Assembly: GCF_012932425.1 (NCBI RefSeq)
Contig: NZ_JAAIII010000009.1
Coordinates: 1-64,000, forward strand
Source of the DNA: Bifidobacterium oedipodis
Lineage (GTDB): Bacteria; Actinomycetota; Actinomycetes; Actinomycetales; Bifidobacteriaceae
DNA length: 64,000 nt
Direction of reading: 5' to 3'
How positions within the stretch are numbered: position 1 is the first letter of the stretch; every line of letters begins with the position of its first letter. Under the pieces are notes generated by a model. The model had not been told where the DNA came from, searched no databases, and was given only the letters and a program-made list of their open reading frames with translations. Positions 28,250-37,053 of this stretch are shown here, one piece after another. Position numbers and translations under genes: made by a program.

Positions 28250-28888
28250 ATGTCTAACGCTGAGAATTCTTCGACTACGCAGTCCCATGGCAAGTTGATC
28301 GCAGTGGTCGTCGCCGCTGCGGTGGTGATTGTTCTGGCGGTGCTTTCCGCCTTCGTGTGGCCTGGCTGGGCCATCAAGAAGAATGACACCACTGCTGAGA
28401 CGGGCCAAAGCCAAAGCCAGACGCAGAACCAGCAGTCCAGTGAGCCGACCACTCCGACCATCGATGCCACCGCACTGCCGGACGATGCCACCGAACTACT
28501 CAAGGCTATGCCGGACAGTGTGCTCAATTATGCGCGCACCAAGGCCGACGCCTCCACCAACTGGAGCTCGTCCTCGCCGCTTGAGGAATACACGTTGGTG
28601 TATTCCACCGGCGACACCGCCAAGGATGTGACGTTGATTGCCGCGCAGTGGTCGTCCGCAGACAATGCCAAAACCCAATACGATGCGTTGGTCGCCGCGC
28701 AAACCGGCGAAGAGCAAGCCTCCGGCAATGTGAAGGTCTCCGGCAATACCACCGGTGCGTATGTGGTCAAGGCCGATGCCAACGATGACAGCAAGTCCGT
28801 GGCCATCTGGCAGAACGATACCGTGGTATTCCAAGCCACTGGTACGAAGGAAGCGGTCAATCGCTTCTATCAGCAGTTCCCGATGTGA
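28250..28888 (+). CDS. Single-pass membrane protein of unknown function
   Basis: 212 aa. Short cytoplasmic N-terminus, one TM (LIAVVVAAAVVIVLAVLSAF, ~16-35), a Gln/Ser/Thr-rich linker (~45-70), then a ~140-residue extracytoplasmic alpha/beta domain ending in VFQATGTKEAVNRFYQQF. No family recognised. It is divergent from radA and upstream of the bS22 gene. The ATG at 28250 was chosen because the hydrophilic head plus TM fits; the open frame upstream overlaps the radA start. Confidence 0.75.
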   Translation: MSNAENSSTTQSHGKLIAVVVAAAVVIVLAVLSAFVWPGWAIKKNDTTAETGQSQSQTQNQQSSEPTTPTIDATALPDDATELLKAMPDSVLNYARTKADASTNWSSSSPLEEYTLVYSTGDTAKDVTLIAAQWSSADNAKTQYDALVAAQTGEEQASGNVKVSGNTTGAYVVKADANDDSKSVAIWQNDTVVFQATGTKEAVNRFYQQFPM

Positions 28889-29022
28889 CGGATGTGCTGC
28901 ATATGTTGTGTGGATATGTCGGGTGCTTTGTCTCGCTAAGACATACCGATGATGCTGTCGCGCAATGTGTGTAGTATTGTGCAAGTTGCAACTTTTACGA
29001 TTAATCGGAATGGAGGCTTCAG

Positions 29023-29112
29023 ATGGGTTCCGTCATCAAGAAGCGCCGCAAGCGGATGAGCAAGAAGAAGCACCGCAAACTGCTGCGTAAGACCCGCCAC
29101 CAGCGTAAGTAG
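29023..29112 (+). CDS. Small ribosomal subunit protein bS22
   Basis: A 29-codon gene: MGSVIKKRRKRMSKKKHRKL, ending in LRKTRHQRK. This is the very basic AURKAIP1/COX24-like protein found as bS22 on actinobacterial 30S subunits. GGAGG lies 6 nt upstream of the ATG and a strong terminator follows, so it is an independent, highly expressed small gene. Confidence 0.93.
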   Translation: MGSVIKKRRKRMSKKKHRKLLRKTRHQRK

Positions 29113-29135
29113 TCTTACCTGCAATCAAGGCATGG

Positions 29136-29173
29136 AAAACCCCGGTCAGCATTCGCTGCCGGGGTTTTCGTTT
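29136..29173 (+). terminator. Rho-independent terminator of bS22 gene
   Basis: AAAACCCCGG / CCGGGGTTTT, 10-bp stem with 13-nt loop, followed by CGTTT. The A-run on the left also makes it usable for rpiA on the minus strand. Confidence 0.88.
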
Positions 29174-29188
29174 ACCTGTGAGACCGCA

Positions 29189-29887
29189 TCACTTGTTGGA
29201 GTTGGTCATGACGCGCGGGCCGTTCGGGTCGCCCACGATCACCTTATCGACCATGTTGAGGAACAGGCCGTGCTCCACAACGCCCACCATATTGATGAGG
29301 TCCTCGGCCAGATCGGTCGGATGCTCAATCTTCTCCAGGTGCAGGTCGACCACGAAGTTGTTCTCGTCGGTGCGCACCTCCTTGCCGTCGGCGTCAAGGC
29401 GCAGCACAGGGTTGTAGCCCTTGGCCTCAAGCTTCTTGATCACATGGCCGGCACCGAAGGGGATCACCTCGACGGGCAGCGGGAACTTGCCGATGGTGTC
29501 GACCACCTTGGACTCGTCCACGATCCACACGATCTTGTTGGAGTTGATGGCCACGATCTTCTCCCACAGCAGGGCAGCGCCGCCGCCCTTGATGCCGTTG
29601 AAGTTGGAATCGACCTCGTCGGCACCATCGATGGTGATGTCGATGTGATCCACGTCGTCAACGTCCACGATCTTGATGCCGTAGCTTTCAGCCTGGGCCT
29701 GGGTGCGGCGGGAGGTGGTCACGCCGGTGAATTCAAGGCCTTCCTCCTGATGACGGCGGCCAAGTTCGTCCACGAGGAACTTGACGGTCGAACCGGTGCC
29801 GAGGCCGGCGATCATGCCGTTCTCGATGAGCTTGGCGGCTTCGATGCCGGCCGCCTTCTTCAGGGCGTCCTGCTGCGCCTTATCCAT
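29189..29887 (-). CDS. rpiA: Ribose-5-phosphate isomerase A
   Basis: Interconverts ribose-5-P and ribulose-5-P, feeding the fructose-6-P phosphoketolase (bifid) shunt and nucleotide synthesis. 232 aa with the family motifs GLGTGST (~28), [10 protein letters not shown] (~84), [11 protein letters not shown] (~99, catalytic Lys/Glu region) and VGVVEHGLF near the end. GGAGA precedes the ATG. A hairpin lies in its leader. Confidence 0.96.
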   Translation of the reverse strand: MDKAQQDALKKAAGIEAAKLIENGMIAGLGTGSTVKFLVDELGRRHQEEGLEFTGVTTSRRTQAQAESYGIKIVDVDDVDHIDITIDGADEVDSNFNGIKGGGAALLWEKIVAINSNKIVWIVDESKVVDTIGKFPLPVEVIPFGAGHVIKKLEAKGYNPVLRLDADGKEVRTDENNFVVDLHLEKIEHPTDLAEDLINMVGVVEHGLFLNMVDKVIVGDPNGPRVMTNSNK

Positions 29888-29927
29888 GATGGTCTCCTTA
29901 CCTTACCTTGCACGCTGTTCTGCGCAC

Positions 29928-29966
29928 CTGCGCGGACTTGCAACAGCAACTGCGGTGTCCGCGCAG
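29928..29966 (-). promoter_or_regulatory. Hairpin in rpiA leader region
   Basis: Perfect 10-bp inverted repeat (CTGCGCGGAC / GTCCGCGCAG) with a 19-nt loop, 40 nt upstream of the rpiA start. It could regulate the leader or end an upstream transcript. The rest of 29888-30182 holds only a 12-bp direct repeat CGCAACTCAGCC near 30140-30190. Confidence 0.4.
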
Positions 29967-30182
29967 TCCATCCTTATCCTAACTCGTATTGAAGATGTTG
30001 TGAACGATGTAGTGCCATCGTGTCCGATTTATGTGCGAATATGTGCGCTTATTGGTGCGTGTGGGATGGTCGGGACGGTTGTAGTAGCTGGAACACGGGA
30101 CAGGCTGGAATGGTTCAGGAAAGGGACCGCTCGGCGATTGAATCACCAAGCAGCCGCAACTCAGCCTCTACTGAATCGCAAC

Positions 30183-31226
30183 TCAGCCACGAACAAACGG
30201 TGCCGCTTCAAGCGTCATATTGCCGTCGCCGTCCACAAAGCCTTCCACGCGGATAAATCCGGTAATGGGCATGGGCTGCCCGTTGTAATACGGGCTGGTT
30301 TTGGGGGCGGGGGAGAAGCGGAGTGAACCGGAAACCGTCAGTCCCGATGCCGGTGTGGAAGCTGATGGTGCTGCAGTTGAGGTGGGCAAACCGGCGTCGG
30401 ACGGCGATGCGGATTCGTTCGGTGATGTGGGCTTGTCTGATGTGGCGGTGCCGGATTTCGATGCGACGTCGGACGATGACGATGGTTGGGTCGAAGGTTG
30501 TGAGGGCTTGTCTTCCTGCTGCTGGGAAGGATAATCCGGCACGCCCTCCGGCTCGGCGAGCAGGTCGGCAACGGATCGGGAGCGGGATTCCGTATGCTGT
30601 GCGGCAGGCGGGACCAGGGTGTCGGCATCGGCTTTGCCGTCAAGCACCAGCTGCACGTCGGCCGGCACATCGGTTCCCTTGGCGTACTCGGAGCCCAACA
30701 GCGACTGCCACCCCTCGATCGGTAGATAGCCGTCGCGTGCGCCCGAACGGCAATCGCCCGCATAGGTGCGCGCAAGCTCGTCCACCAGCTCGTTGCCCGC
30801 GTTGCCGGCATGGCCCTTCACCCATTTGAACTTCACGGGGCCGGGGCGACGAGAGATTTCGGCATCGATGGCCTTAATTAATTCAACATTCTTGACCGGT
30901 TTTTTCTGTGAATTCTTCCAACCGTTGCGCTTCCACCCATTAACCCATGTGGTCGAGCAGTTGATCGCATACTGCGAATCGGATTCGATAAGCAGCGGCT
31001 CAGAACCGGGGTGCGCACGCAATACCATCAGCACCGCGCACAATTCGCCGATCTGATTCGTGCCATTGGTGGCGCCGCCGGCGTCATAGCCATGTTCATC
31101 ATGCTCGTGGCCGGGCATATTGCCGGCACCCGCATTCTTAGCATGATCGGCCCAGGCCCATCCCATAGGGCCATTGGGGTTGCCCAGTGCAGAGCCGTCC
31201 GTGGAAACCACAATCTCGTCAGTCAT
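30183..31226 (-). CDS. rnhA: Ribonuclease HI with disordered linker and C-terminal extension
   Basis: Cleaves RNA in RNA-DNA hybrids. The RNase HI domain occupies ~1-160: STDGSALGNP (Asp), GELCAVLMVL (Glu), ESDSQYAI (Asp) and KGHAGNAGNELVDELA (His, Asp). A ~20-residue His/Gly/Asn-rich insertion (MPGHEHDEHGYDAGGATNG) sits between the first Asp and the Glu. A Ser/Pro/Gln-rich disordered stretch follows (~215-310), then a ~35-residue conserved-looking tail (MPITGFIRVEGFVDGDGNMT). At 347 aa it is twice the usual size. The start at 31226 fits the domain; the upstream frame extends into small direct repeats. Confidence 0.88.
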   Translation of the reverse strand: MTDEIVVSTDGSALGNPNGPMGWAWADHAKNAGAGNMPGHEHDEHGYDAGGATNGTNQIGELCAVLMVLRAHPGSEPLLIESDSQYAINCSTTWVNGWKRNGWKNSQKKPVKNVELIKAIDAEISRRPGPVKFKWVKGHAGNAGNELVDELARTYAGDCRSGARDGYLPIEGWQSLLGSEYAKGTDVPADVQLVLDGKADADTLVPPAAQHTESRSRSVADLLAEPEGVPDYPSQQQEDKPSQPSTQPSSSSDVASKSGTATSDKPTSPNESASPSDAGLPTSTAAPSASTPASGLTVSGSLRFSPAPKTSPYYNGQPMPITGFIRVEGFVDGDGNMTLEAAPFVRG

Positions 31227-31303
31227 GCCCACCACCCTACGGGCGGGGCGCGAAATTGACCGCCAGCAGCGATACGAAGCAATAAAGCGATATGAAGCAA
31301 TGC

Positions 31304-31332
31304 AAAAAGGGGAGGCCCCAGAGGAGCCTCCC
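31304..31332 (-). terminator. Terminator of pgm
   Basis: On the minus strand GGGAGGCTCC / GGGGCCTCCCC forms a GC-rich hairpin followed by TTTTT. It ends the pgm transcript 24 nt after its stop codon. Confidence 0.85.
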
Positions 31333-31355
31333 ATGAACGGTGATTGAGTTTCAGA

Positions 31356-33029
31356 TCAGGCCAGTGCCTTGTCGACGACGACCGTGGCCTCGTCGAGCAC
31401 CTTGTCCAGCGCCTCGGGGGAGACGAAGGATTCGGCGTACACCTTATAGATGTTCTCGGTGCCGGAGGGACGGGCCGCGAACCAGTTGTCCTTGGTGGTG
31501 ACCTTCAGGCCGCCGATCTTCGCGCCGTTGCCCGGTGCCTCGGTGAGCTTGGCGGTGATATCCTCGCCGGCAAGCTGGGTGGCGGTCACGTCGTCGCCGG
31601 TGAGGGCGGCGAACTTGGCCTTCTGCTCCAGCGTGGTCGGAGTGTCGACGCGCTTGTACCAGCTTTCGCCGAAGCGGGCCACCTGATCCTTGTGCAGTTC
31701 GGCCGGGTTCTTGCCGGTCTTGGCGGTGATTTCCGCAGCCAGCAGGTCGGGGATCAGACCATCCTTATCGGTGGTCCACACGCGGCCATCGCGACGCAGG
31801 AAGCTCATGCCGGAGCTTTCCTCGCCACCGAAGGCGACTTCGCCCTTGAACAGCGGATCGACGAACCACTTGAAGCCCACCGGCACCTCGACCAGCTTGG
31901 CGCCGATGGAGGCGGCCACGCGGTCGATCAGGGAGGAGCTCACCAGCGTCTTGCCGATACCGGCGCCTTCGGGCCAACCCGGGCGGTTGCCGCCGAAGAG
32001 GTATTCCACGCACACGGCGATGTAGTGGTTCGGGTTCATGACTCCCCAGTTCGGGCACACGATGCCGTGACGGTCAGCATCCGGGTCGGTGCCGCCGACC
32101 AGATCGTACTTGTCCCAAGCGCCGGCGTTGAGGGAATCGACCAGGCCCTTCATTGCATACGGCGAGGAGGGATCCATACGAATCTTGCCGTCATGATCGA
32201 TGGTCATGAAGCTCCAGGTCGGATCGACCTCAGGGCGCACCACATCGATGTTGGTGCCGTACTTCTCGTTCATCAGCGGCCAGTAGTTCACCGAAGCGCC
32301 GCCGAGCGGATCGATGCCCAGACGCACGCCGGAGGAGCGGATCAGGTCGAAGTCGATCACGTTCGCCAGGTCGGAGACATAGTGGTCGCGATAGTCGAAG
32401 CCTTCCACCAGGTCGGACTTGATGGCCTGCTCGTAAGGCACGCGCTTGATGTTCTTATAGTCGGCGAGCAGCTCGTTGGCGCGAGCGGCGATCGCGTTGG
32501 TGGTTTCGGCCGGAGCCGGGCCGCCGGTGACGGGGTCGTACTTGAAGCCACCGTCGGTGGGCGGGTTGTGGGAGGGGGTGACCACGATGCCGTCGGCCAG
32601 GCCTTCGCCTTCGAAGCGCTGGGTGCCGTCGGCGGCACGGTTATGGGTCAGGATTGCCTGAGAGACGACCGGGGTGGGCACGTAGTCGCCGCGGGAATCG
32701 ACGCGCACGTGCACGCCGTTGGCGACCAGCACCTCGATGGCGGTCTTCTGGGCCGGCTCGGACAGGGCGTGGGTGTCGCGACCGATGTAGAGCGGGCCGG
32801 TCACGCCGGCAGCCTTGCGGTATTCGGCGATGGCCTGGGTGATGGCGACGATGTGGGCCTCGTTGAACGAGGTCTTCAGGGACGATCCGCGGTGGCCGGA
32901 GGTGCCGAAGATAACACGCTGTTCGGCGACCGCTGGATCGGGGACGAGGTCATAGTACTTGCCGATAACCTCATCGACATTGATCAGATCTGCTGGGGTG
33001 GCGGGCATGCCCGCATTTGTTGCTACCAT
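31356..33029 (-). CDS. pgm: Phosphoglucomutase
   Basis: Interconverts glucose-1-P and glucose-6-P. 557 aa; the phospho-serine loop is IFGTSGHRGS, metal loop DPDADRHG and sugar loop GGEESSGMSF, with the phosphate-binding RPSGTE near the C-terminus. In this genome it links the LNB/GNB route (glucose-1-P after uridylyl exchange) to central metabolism. Start at 33029 (an ATG 7 codons downstream is possible). Confidence 0.96.
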   Translation of the reverse strand: MVATNAGMPATPADLINVDEVIGKYYDLVPDPAVAEQRVIFGTSGHRGSSLKTSFNEAHIVAITQAIAEYRKAAGVTGPLYIGRDTHALSEPAQKTAIEVLVANGVHVRVDSRGDYVPTPVVSQAILTHNRAADGTQRFEGEGLADGIVVTPSHNPPTDGGFKYDPVTGGPAPAETTNAIAARANELLADYKNIKRVPYEQAIKSDLVEGFDYRDHYVSDLANVIDFDLIRSSGVRLGIDPLGGASVNYWPLMNEKYGTNIDVVRPEVDPTWSFMTIDHDGKIRMDPSSPYAMKGLVDSLNAGAWDKYDLVGGTDPDADRHGIVCPNWGVMNPNHYIAVCVEYLFGGNRPGWPEGAGIGKTLVSSSLIDRVAASIGAKLVEVPVGFKWFVDPLFKGEVAFGGEESSGMSFLRRDGRVWTTDKDGLIPDLLAAEITAKTGKNPAELHKDQVARFGESWYKRVDTPTTLEQKAKFAALTGDDVTATQLAGEDITAKLTEAPGNGAKIGGLKVTTKDNWFAARPSGTENIYKVYAESFVSPEALDKVLDEATVVVDKALA

Positions 33030-33110
33030 GCACCCGATTGTACTCGACTTTTCGGATGCGGTGTGTAACGAAATGTCGTTTTTTGTGCGTTGTTGTGTGA
33101 GAATGTGTCG

Positions 33111-34283
33111 TTATCGTATCGGTTCAAGAAGAGCTGTGGTTTCTGCGAAGTCGCTGGTGGCGTTCTGAGCGGCGGCTTGCGCGGTTTTTTCCAGTGCCGA
33201 GGCGGCAGGCACGCGCACAATCAACGCGCGGCGATCAACGGAAAAACGGATATGGCGTGTCTCAGGCAGCATATCGCCGTCCACCTGCGCTTTGGCGGGC
33301 TTCTCCAACAGCACTTCGGCGCTAACACCTTGGATTTGTTCGACGGTGGAATTGGTGGAAAGCGGATTCTGCTCCGGCTTGCCGGTGATGGTCTGATGCA
33401 GCACGTCGCCGAACAAGTTGGCCCAGCCTAAGATGCCACCAGTGGTGTCAATCACTTCGAAATCAAGCAGGCCGTCGTCATAGGAGGCGGCCGGCATCAG
33501 GGAGAAGACGGGAATCTGGCCGCAGTTGCCGGCCATCACCGTGCGGAAATCAAGGTTTTTGATGGAATGTGTCGAGCCGTCCCTGCTGGTGATGGTCAGG
33601 GCACCGCGGTAGCGCGGGGCGAACAGGTTCTTCACGCCACCCACGAAATATGCCAGCCAACTGATATTGGCCTTCAGTTCGGGGTCGGTGTCGTCGATCA
33701 TCGCCGCGTCGAATCCGATGCCGGCGATAATCAGGAAGGCGTGGCCGTGATCTTCTTCGGGGTGGTCAAGCAGTGTGAGGCGACCCATATCCACCAAGCG
33801 TGAGCCGTGGGAAGTGGCCACGGTAAGCGCCGCATCAATATCGTCCACAGGAATGCCCATATTGCGGGCAAATAGATTACCGGTGCCGATCGGAATAATG
33901 CCAAGCGCATGCCCGGTGCCGGAAACGGCGGAAGCCACCGTGCGTACCGTGCCGTCGCCGCCCACCGCAATCACCACGTCGGCACCTGCGTCCAATGCCT
34001 CCAGCGCGCAGGCGCGACCGTCCTTATCCAGCTGTGTCTCATAAAAGTGGATATTCGTCAGCCCTTTGGTACGGCAGAACTCCTCGATATGCAACCGTTG
34101 CGCCGCTGCCTGCGGCTTTGAAGGATTGACGATAAACGCGTAATGCACCTCATCATCCTTGCGCTTGTTCAACGCTGCGGCCAGCCTACGGCGACGGTGC
34201 AGCCGGCCAGCCAAAGCAATGGCGGCAGCCACGACCACAATGGCCACGACAACAAGAACAACAATAAGTGCAGGATGAGGCAT
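33111..34283 (-). CDS. Diacylglycerol/lipid kinase family protein (YegS/DgkB type) with N-terminal TM
   Basis: 390 aa. Residues 7-28 form an N-terminal membrane anchor, followed by a basic stretch (RRRRL). The kinase catalytic domain starts at ~48 (FIVNPSKP) with VIAVGGDGTVRTVAS and GIIPIGTGNLFARN, then the second beta domain (GIGFDA, VDGD near the end). Probably phosphorylates a membrane lipid or recycles an undecaprenyl or diacylglycerol species. Divergent from serS. Confidence 0.9.
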   Translation of the reverse strand: MPHPALIVVLVVVAIVVVAAAIALAGRLHRRRRLAAALNKRKDDEVHYAFIVNPSKPQAAAQRLHIEEFCRTKGLTNIHFYETQLDKDGRACALEALDAGADVVIAVGGDGTVRTVASAVSGTGHALGIIPIGTGNLFARNMGIPVDDIDAALTVATSHGSRLVDMGRLTLLDHPEEDHGHAFLIIAGIGFDAAMIDDTDPELKANISWLAYFVGGVKNLFAPRYRGALTITSRDGSTHSIKNLDFRTVMAGNCGQIPVFSLMPAASYDDGLLDFEVIDTTGGILGWANLFGDVLHQTITGKPEQNPLSTNSTVEQIQGVSAEVLLEKPAKAQVDGDMLPETRHIRFSVDRRALIVRVPAASALEKTAQAAAQNATSDFAETTALLEPIR

Positions 34284-34408
34284 AGTTTCCTATTGTTGTC
34301 AGTCTGCAGGCCACCTTGGCCCCAGCTTCGCCCGACGTGAACATTTCCTGCACTTGTTCCGGGCAATGCACGCCGTGCGTGTCGGCTTACGGCGGTAGGC
34401 TATGAGCC

Positions 34409-35695
34409 ATGCTTGATATTCAATTCATTCGTGAACACACCGATATCGTCAAGGAATCCCAACGCAAGCGCGGCGAGTCGGTTGAGCTCGTCGACGAGGT
34501 ACTTTCCTCGGACGCCACCCGCCGTGAAGCCCTGAAGGCCTTCGAACAGGCCCGCGCCGAGCAGAAGGAAATCGGCAAGAAGGTCGCCGCCGCACCAGCC
34601 GACGAAAAGGCGAAGCTCATCGCCGAAACCAAGGAACTGGCCGCCAAGGTCTCCGAATACAAGGCCACCGCCGACGCGGCCGCCGAAGAATACACCACCG
34701 CCATGTGGAAGCTGTCCAACGTGGTCGAGCCCGAAGCCCCCGAAGGCGGCGAGGACGACTACGTGGTGGTCAAGAAGGTCGGCGAAATCCGCGACTTCGC
34801 CGCCGAAGGCTTCGAGCCCAAGGATCACCTCACCCTCGGCCGCGGCGTGGCCGGCATCGATATGGAGCGCGGCGTGAAGGTCGGCGGCTCCCGCTTCTAC
34901 TTCCTGCGCGGCATGGTGGCCCGCATGCAGATCGCCATGCTCACCATGGCCGTCGACCAGGCCGAAGAGCACGGCTTCACGCTGGCCATCACCCCCACCC
35001 TGGTGCGCCCCGAAGTCATGCGCGGCACCGGCTTCCTCAACTCGCACGCCGACGAAATCTATCGTCTGCGCGAACCCGATGAGCAGTACCTCGTCGGCAC
35101 CTCCGAAGTGGCGCTCGCCGGCATGCACGAGAACGAGATTCTCGACCTGTCCAATGGCCCGCTGCGTTACTGCGGCTGGTCCTCCTGCTACCGCCGCGAG
35201 GCCGGCGCCGCCGGTAAGGACACCTCCGGCATCATCCGCGTGCACCAGTTCGACAAGGTGGAAATGTTCGTCTACACCAAGCAGGAGGACTCCTACAAGG
35301 AGCACGAGCACCTGCTGGCCATGGAACAGGAGATGCTCGCCAAGGTCGAGGTGCCCTACCGCATCATCGACACCGCCGCCGGCGATCTGGGCTCCTCCGC
35401 TGCCCGCAAGTTCGACTGCGAGGCGTGGGTGCCGACCCAGGGCCGCTACCGTGAGCTGACCTCCACCTCCAACTGCACCGAATACCAGGCCCGTCGCCTC
35501 AACATCCGCGAACGTACCGAAGACGGCTCCACCCGCGCAGTCTCCACGCTGAACGGTACGCTGGCCACCACCCGCTGGCTGGTCGCCATCCTCGAAAACC
35601 ACCAGCAGGCCGACGGCTCCATCGAAATCCCGAAGGCCATGCGCCCCTACATGGGCGGCCGCGAGGTCATCGAGCCGACGAAGTGGGAGGCCTGA
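34409..35695 (+). CDS. serS: Seryl-tRNA synthetase
   Basis: Class II synthetase charging tRNA-Ser. 428 aa: N-terminal coiled-coil arm (~30-105), then the catalytic core with motif 2 CYRREAGAAGKDTSG and motif 3 NGTLATTRWLVAILE. The start MLDIQFIREHTDIVKES is family-typical. A tRNA-Ser gene lies only 68 bp downstream, so enzyme and substrate may be co-transcribed. No T-box leader is seen in the 125-bp divergent gap. Confidence 0.97.
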   Translation: MLDIQFIREHTDIVKESQRKRGESVELVDEVLSSDATRREALKAFEQARAEQKEIGKKVAAAPADEKAKLIAETKELAAKVSEYKATADAAAEEYTTAMWKLSNVVEPEAPEGGEDDYVVVKKVGEIRDFAAEGFEPKDHLTLGRGVAGIDMERGVKVGGSRFYFLRGMVARMQIAMLTMAVDQAEEHGFTLAITPTLVRPEVMRGTGFLNSHADEIYRLREPDEQYLVGTSEVALAGMHENEILDLSNGPLRYCGWSSCYRREAGAAGKDTSGIIRVHQFDKVEMFVYTKQEDSYKEHEHLLAMEQEMLAKVEVPYRIIDTAAGDLGSSAARKFDCEAWVPTQGRYRELTSTSNCTEYQARRLNIRERTEDGSTRAVSTLNGTLATTRWLVAILENHQQADGSIEIPKAMRPYMGGREVIEPTKWEA

Positions 35696-35763
35696 GTTCG
35701 TTCGTGTCCTCTCGTCAGAGGGAACACTTACAATGAACCTTCGTGCGTGTACGCGCACGAAAA

Positions 35764-35848
35764 GGACAGATGTCTGAGCGGTCTAAAGAGACGGTCTTGA
35801 AAACCGTTGAGGGGCAACCCTCCGCGAGTTCGAATCTCGCTCTGTCCG
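35764..35848 (+). tRNA. tRNA-Ser (anticodon UGA)
   Basis: Acceptor stem GGACAGA / TCTGTCC with discriminator G, anticodon loop CTTGAAA giving UGA, a long class II variable arm (GTTGAGGGGCAACCCTCC) and T-arm GCGAG-TTCGAAT-CTCGC. CCA is not encoded. A terminator follows directly. Confidence 0.96.
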
Positions 35849-35854
35849 CCGAAT

Positions 35855-35897
35855 ACCGGCAAATCGTTGGCAGCAGCCCTACGGTTTGCCGGTTTTT
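35855..35897 (+). terminator. Terminator after tRNA-Ser
   Basis: ACCGGCAAATCG / CGGTTTGCCGGT (12 bp, one G-U pair) followed by TTTTTG. Confidence 0.85.
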
Positions 35898-35990
35898 GTG
35901 TATTGCGTTGCGAAGGCTGCTGTGCTGGAACGTTGGTTGAAATTGACGTTGGAATACGCAGAGACTGAGACGATGGGGATTGAAAGGCTT

Positions 35991-37046
35991 ATGACTACCA
36001 CTCTTGAACAGCGCGCGATTGGTGCTCTGACCGGACTTGCCATCGGCGATGCGCTGGGCATGCCTACGCAAAGCATGTCGCCGCGCGATATTGCCCATTA
36101 TTACGGCGGGCCGATCACCTGCCTGGTCGACGCCGTGCCTGAACAACCCATCGCGCCCAGTATGAAAGCCGGTGCCGTTACCGACGATACGGAACAGGCC
36201 TTCCTGCTTGCCCAACGGCTGATTGCGGATCGCGGCGATTTGGACAACAACGCCTATGCCCATGATCTGCTCGCTTGGGAGGATGCCATGCGAGCCAAGG
36301 GATCGCTTGACTTGCTGGGCCCCTCCACCAAGGCCGCACTGAAAGCACTGGCTGAAGGAGTCAGCCCCGAACTCACCGGACGTTTCGGCACCACCAACGG
36401 CGGTGCCATGCGCGCCACACCGGTAGGCATCGCCTTCGCGCCCGGTGCATCGTTGGCACAGGAGGCGCGCCGTTCGTGCTATGTAACCCACAACACCACG
36501 CAGGGCATCGAAGGCACCATGCTGGTGGCTGCTGCTGTCAGTTATGCCTTGGAAGGTGACGCCAATCCTCTGCAATCCGCCATATCGTTCGTGAACGATC
36601 ACCCTGCGCAAGGGTATTGGTCGGCAAAAGCTTCCGTACTGGTCCGCACCGAACGTCTGATGGATTGGCTGGATTCAAAGGGACGGCACGTGGACGACGA
36701 GCGTTTCGCCCATATGCTGCGATACGAAATCGGCACCAGCGTGGAAGCGAACGAATCAGTGCCGTGCGCCTTCGCCATCGCCGCACGGTTTGCCACCGAT
36801 CCTATGCGCGCGCTGTGCTTTGCCGCTTCGCTCGGTGGCGATACCGATACCATGGCCGCCATGGCCGGCGCAATGCTGGGCGCGCAGTATGGCAGTGATG
36901 CCTTTGATCAAGCGATTGCTGCGCAAGTACTCCGCCAACTGCAGCAGGACAATGGGCTCGACCCCGCGCCCGTGGCGCAAGCGCTGTGTGCCCTGCGTTC
37001 CGCGCATATTGGTTCCGCTAGTTCAGCTAGCCAAGATAGTGAGTAA
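35991..37046 (+). CDS. ADP-ribosylglycohydrolase family protein
   Basis: 351 aa, all-helical fold of the ADP-ribosylglycohydrolase/DraG group. Metal-site motifs AGAVTDDTEQAFLLA (DDT) and SLGGDTDTMAAMAG (GDTDT) are intact, with GLAIGDALGMP at the start and TNGGAMRATPVG mid-protein. The start at 35991 has GAAAGG upstream. It is followed 7 bp later by a PfkB-type sugar kinase; such pairs are often found in nucleoside/ribose utilisation, so a small nucleoside or ribosyl compound is the likely substrate rather than a protein. This is inference from context. Confidence 0.88.
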   Translation: MTTTLEQRAIGALTGLAIGDALGMPTQSMSPRDIAHYYGGPITCLVDAVPEQPIAPSMKAGAVTDDTEQAFLLAQRLIADRGDLDNNAYAHDLLAWEDAMRAKGSLDLLGPSTKAALKALAEGVSPELTGRFGTTNGGAMRATPVGIAFAPGASLAQEARRSCYVTHNTTQGIEGTMLVAAAVSYALEGDANPLQSAISFVNDHPAQGYWSAKASVLVRTERLMDWLDSKGRHVDDERFAHMLRYEIGTSVEANESVPCAFAIAARFATDPMRALCFAASLGGDTDTMAAMAGAMLGAQYGSDAFDQAIAAQVLRQLQQDNGLDPAPVAQALCALRSAHIGSASSASQDSE

Positions 37047-37053
37047 GTGAATT

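Noticed and set aside
31344..33068. Plus-strand frame opposite pgm
   Set aside because: Phosphoglucomutase motifs on the minus strand are unambiguous; the opposite frame has none.
34284..34408. T-box leader for serS
   Set aside because: The gap is only 125 bp and shared with a divergent gene; no T-box sequence or anti-terminator seen.
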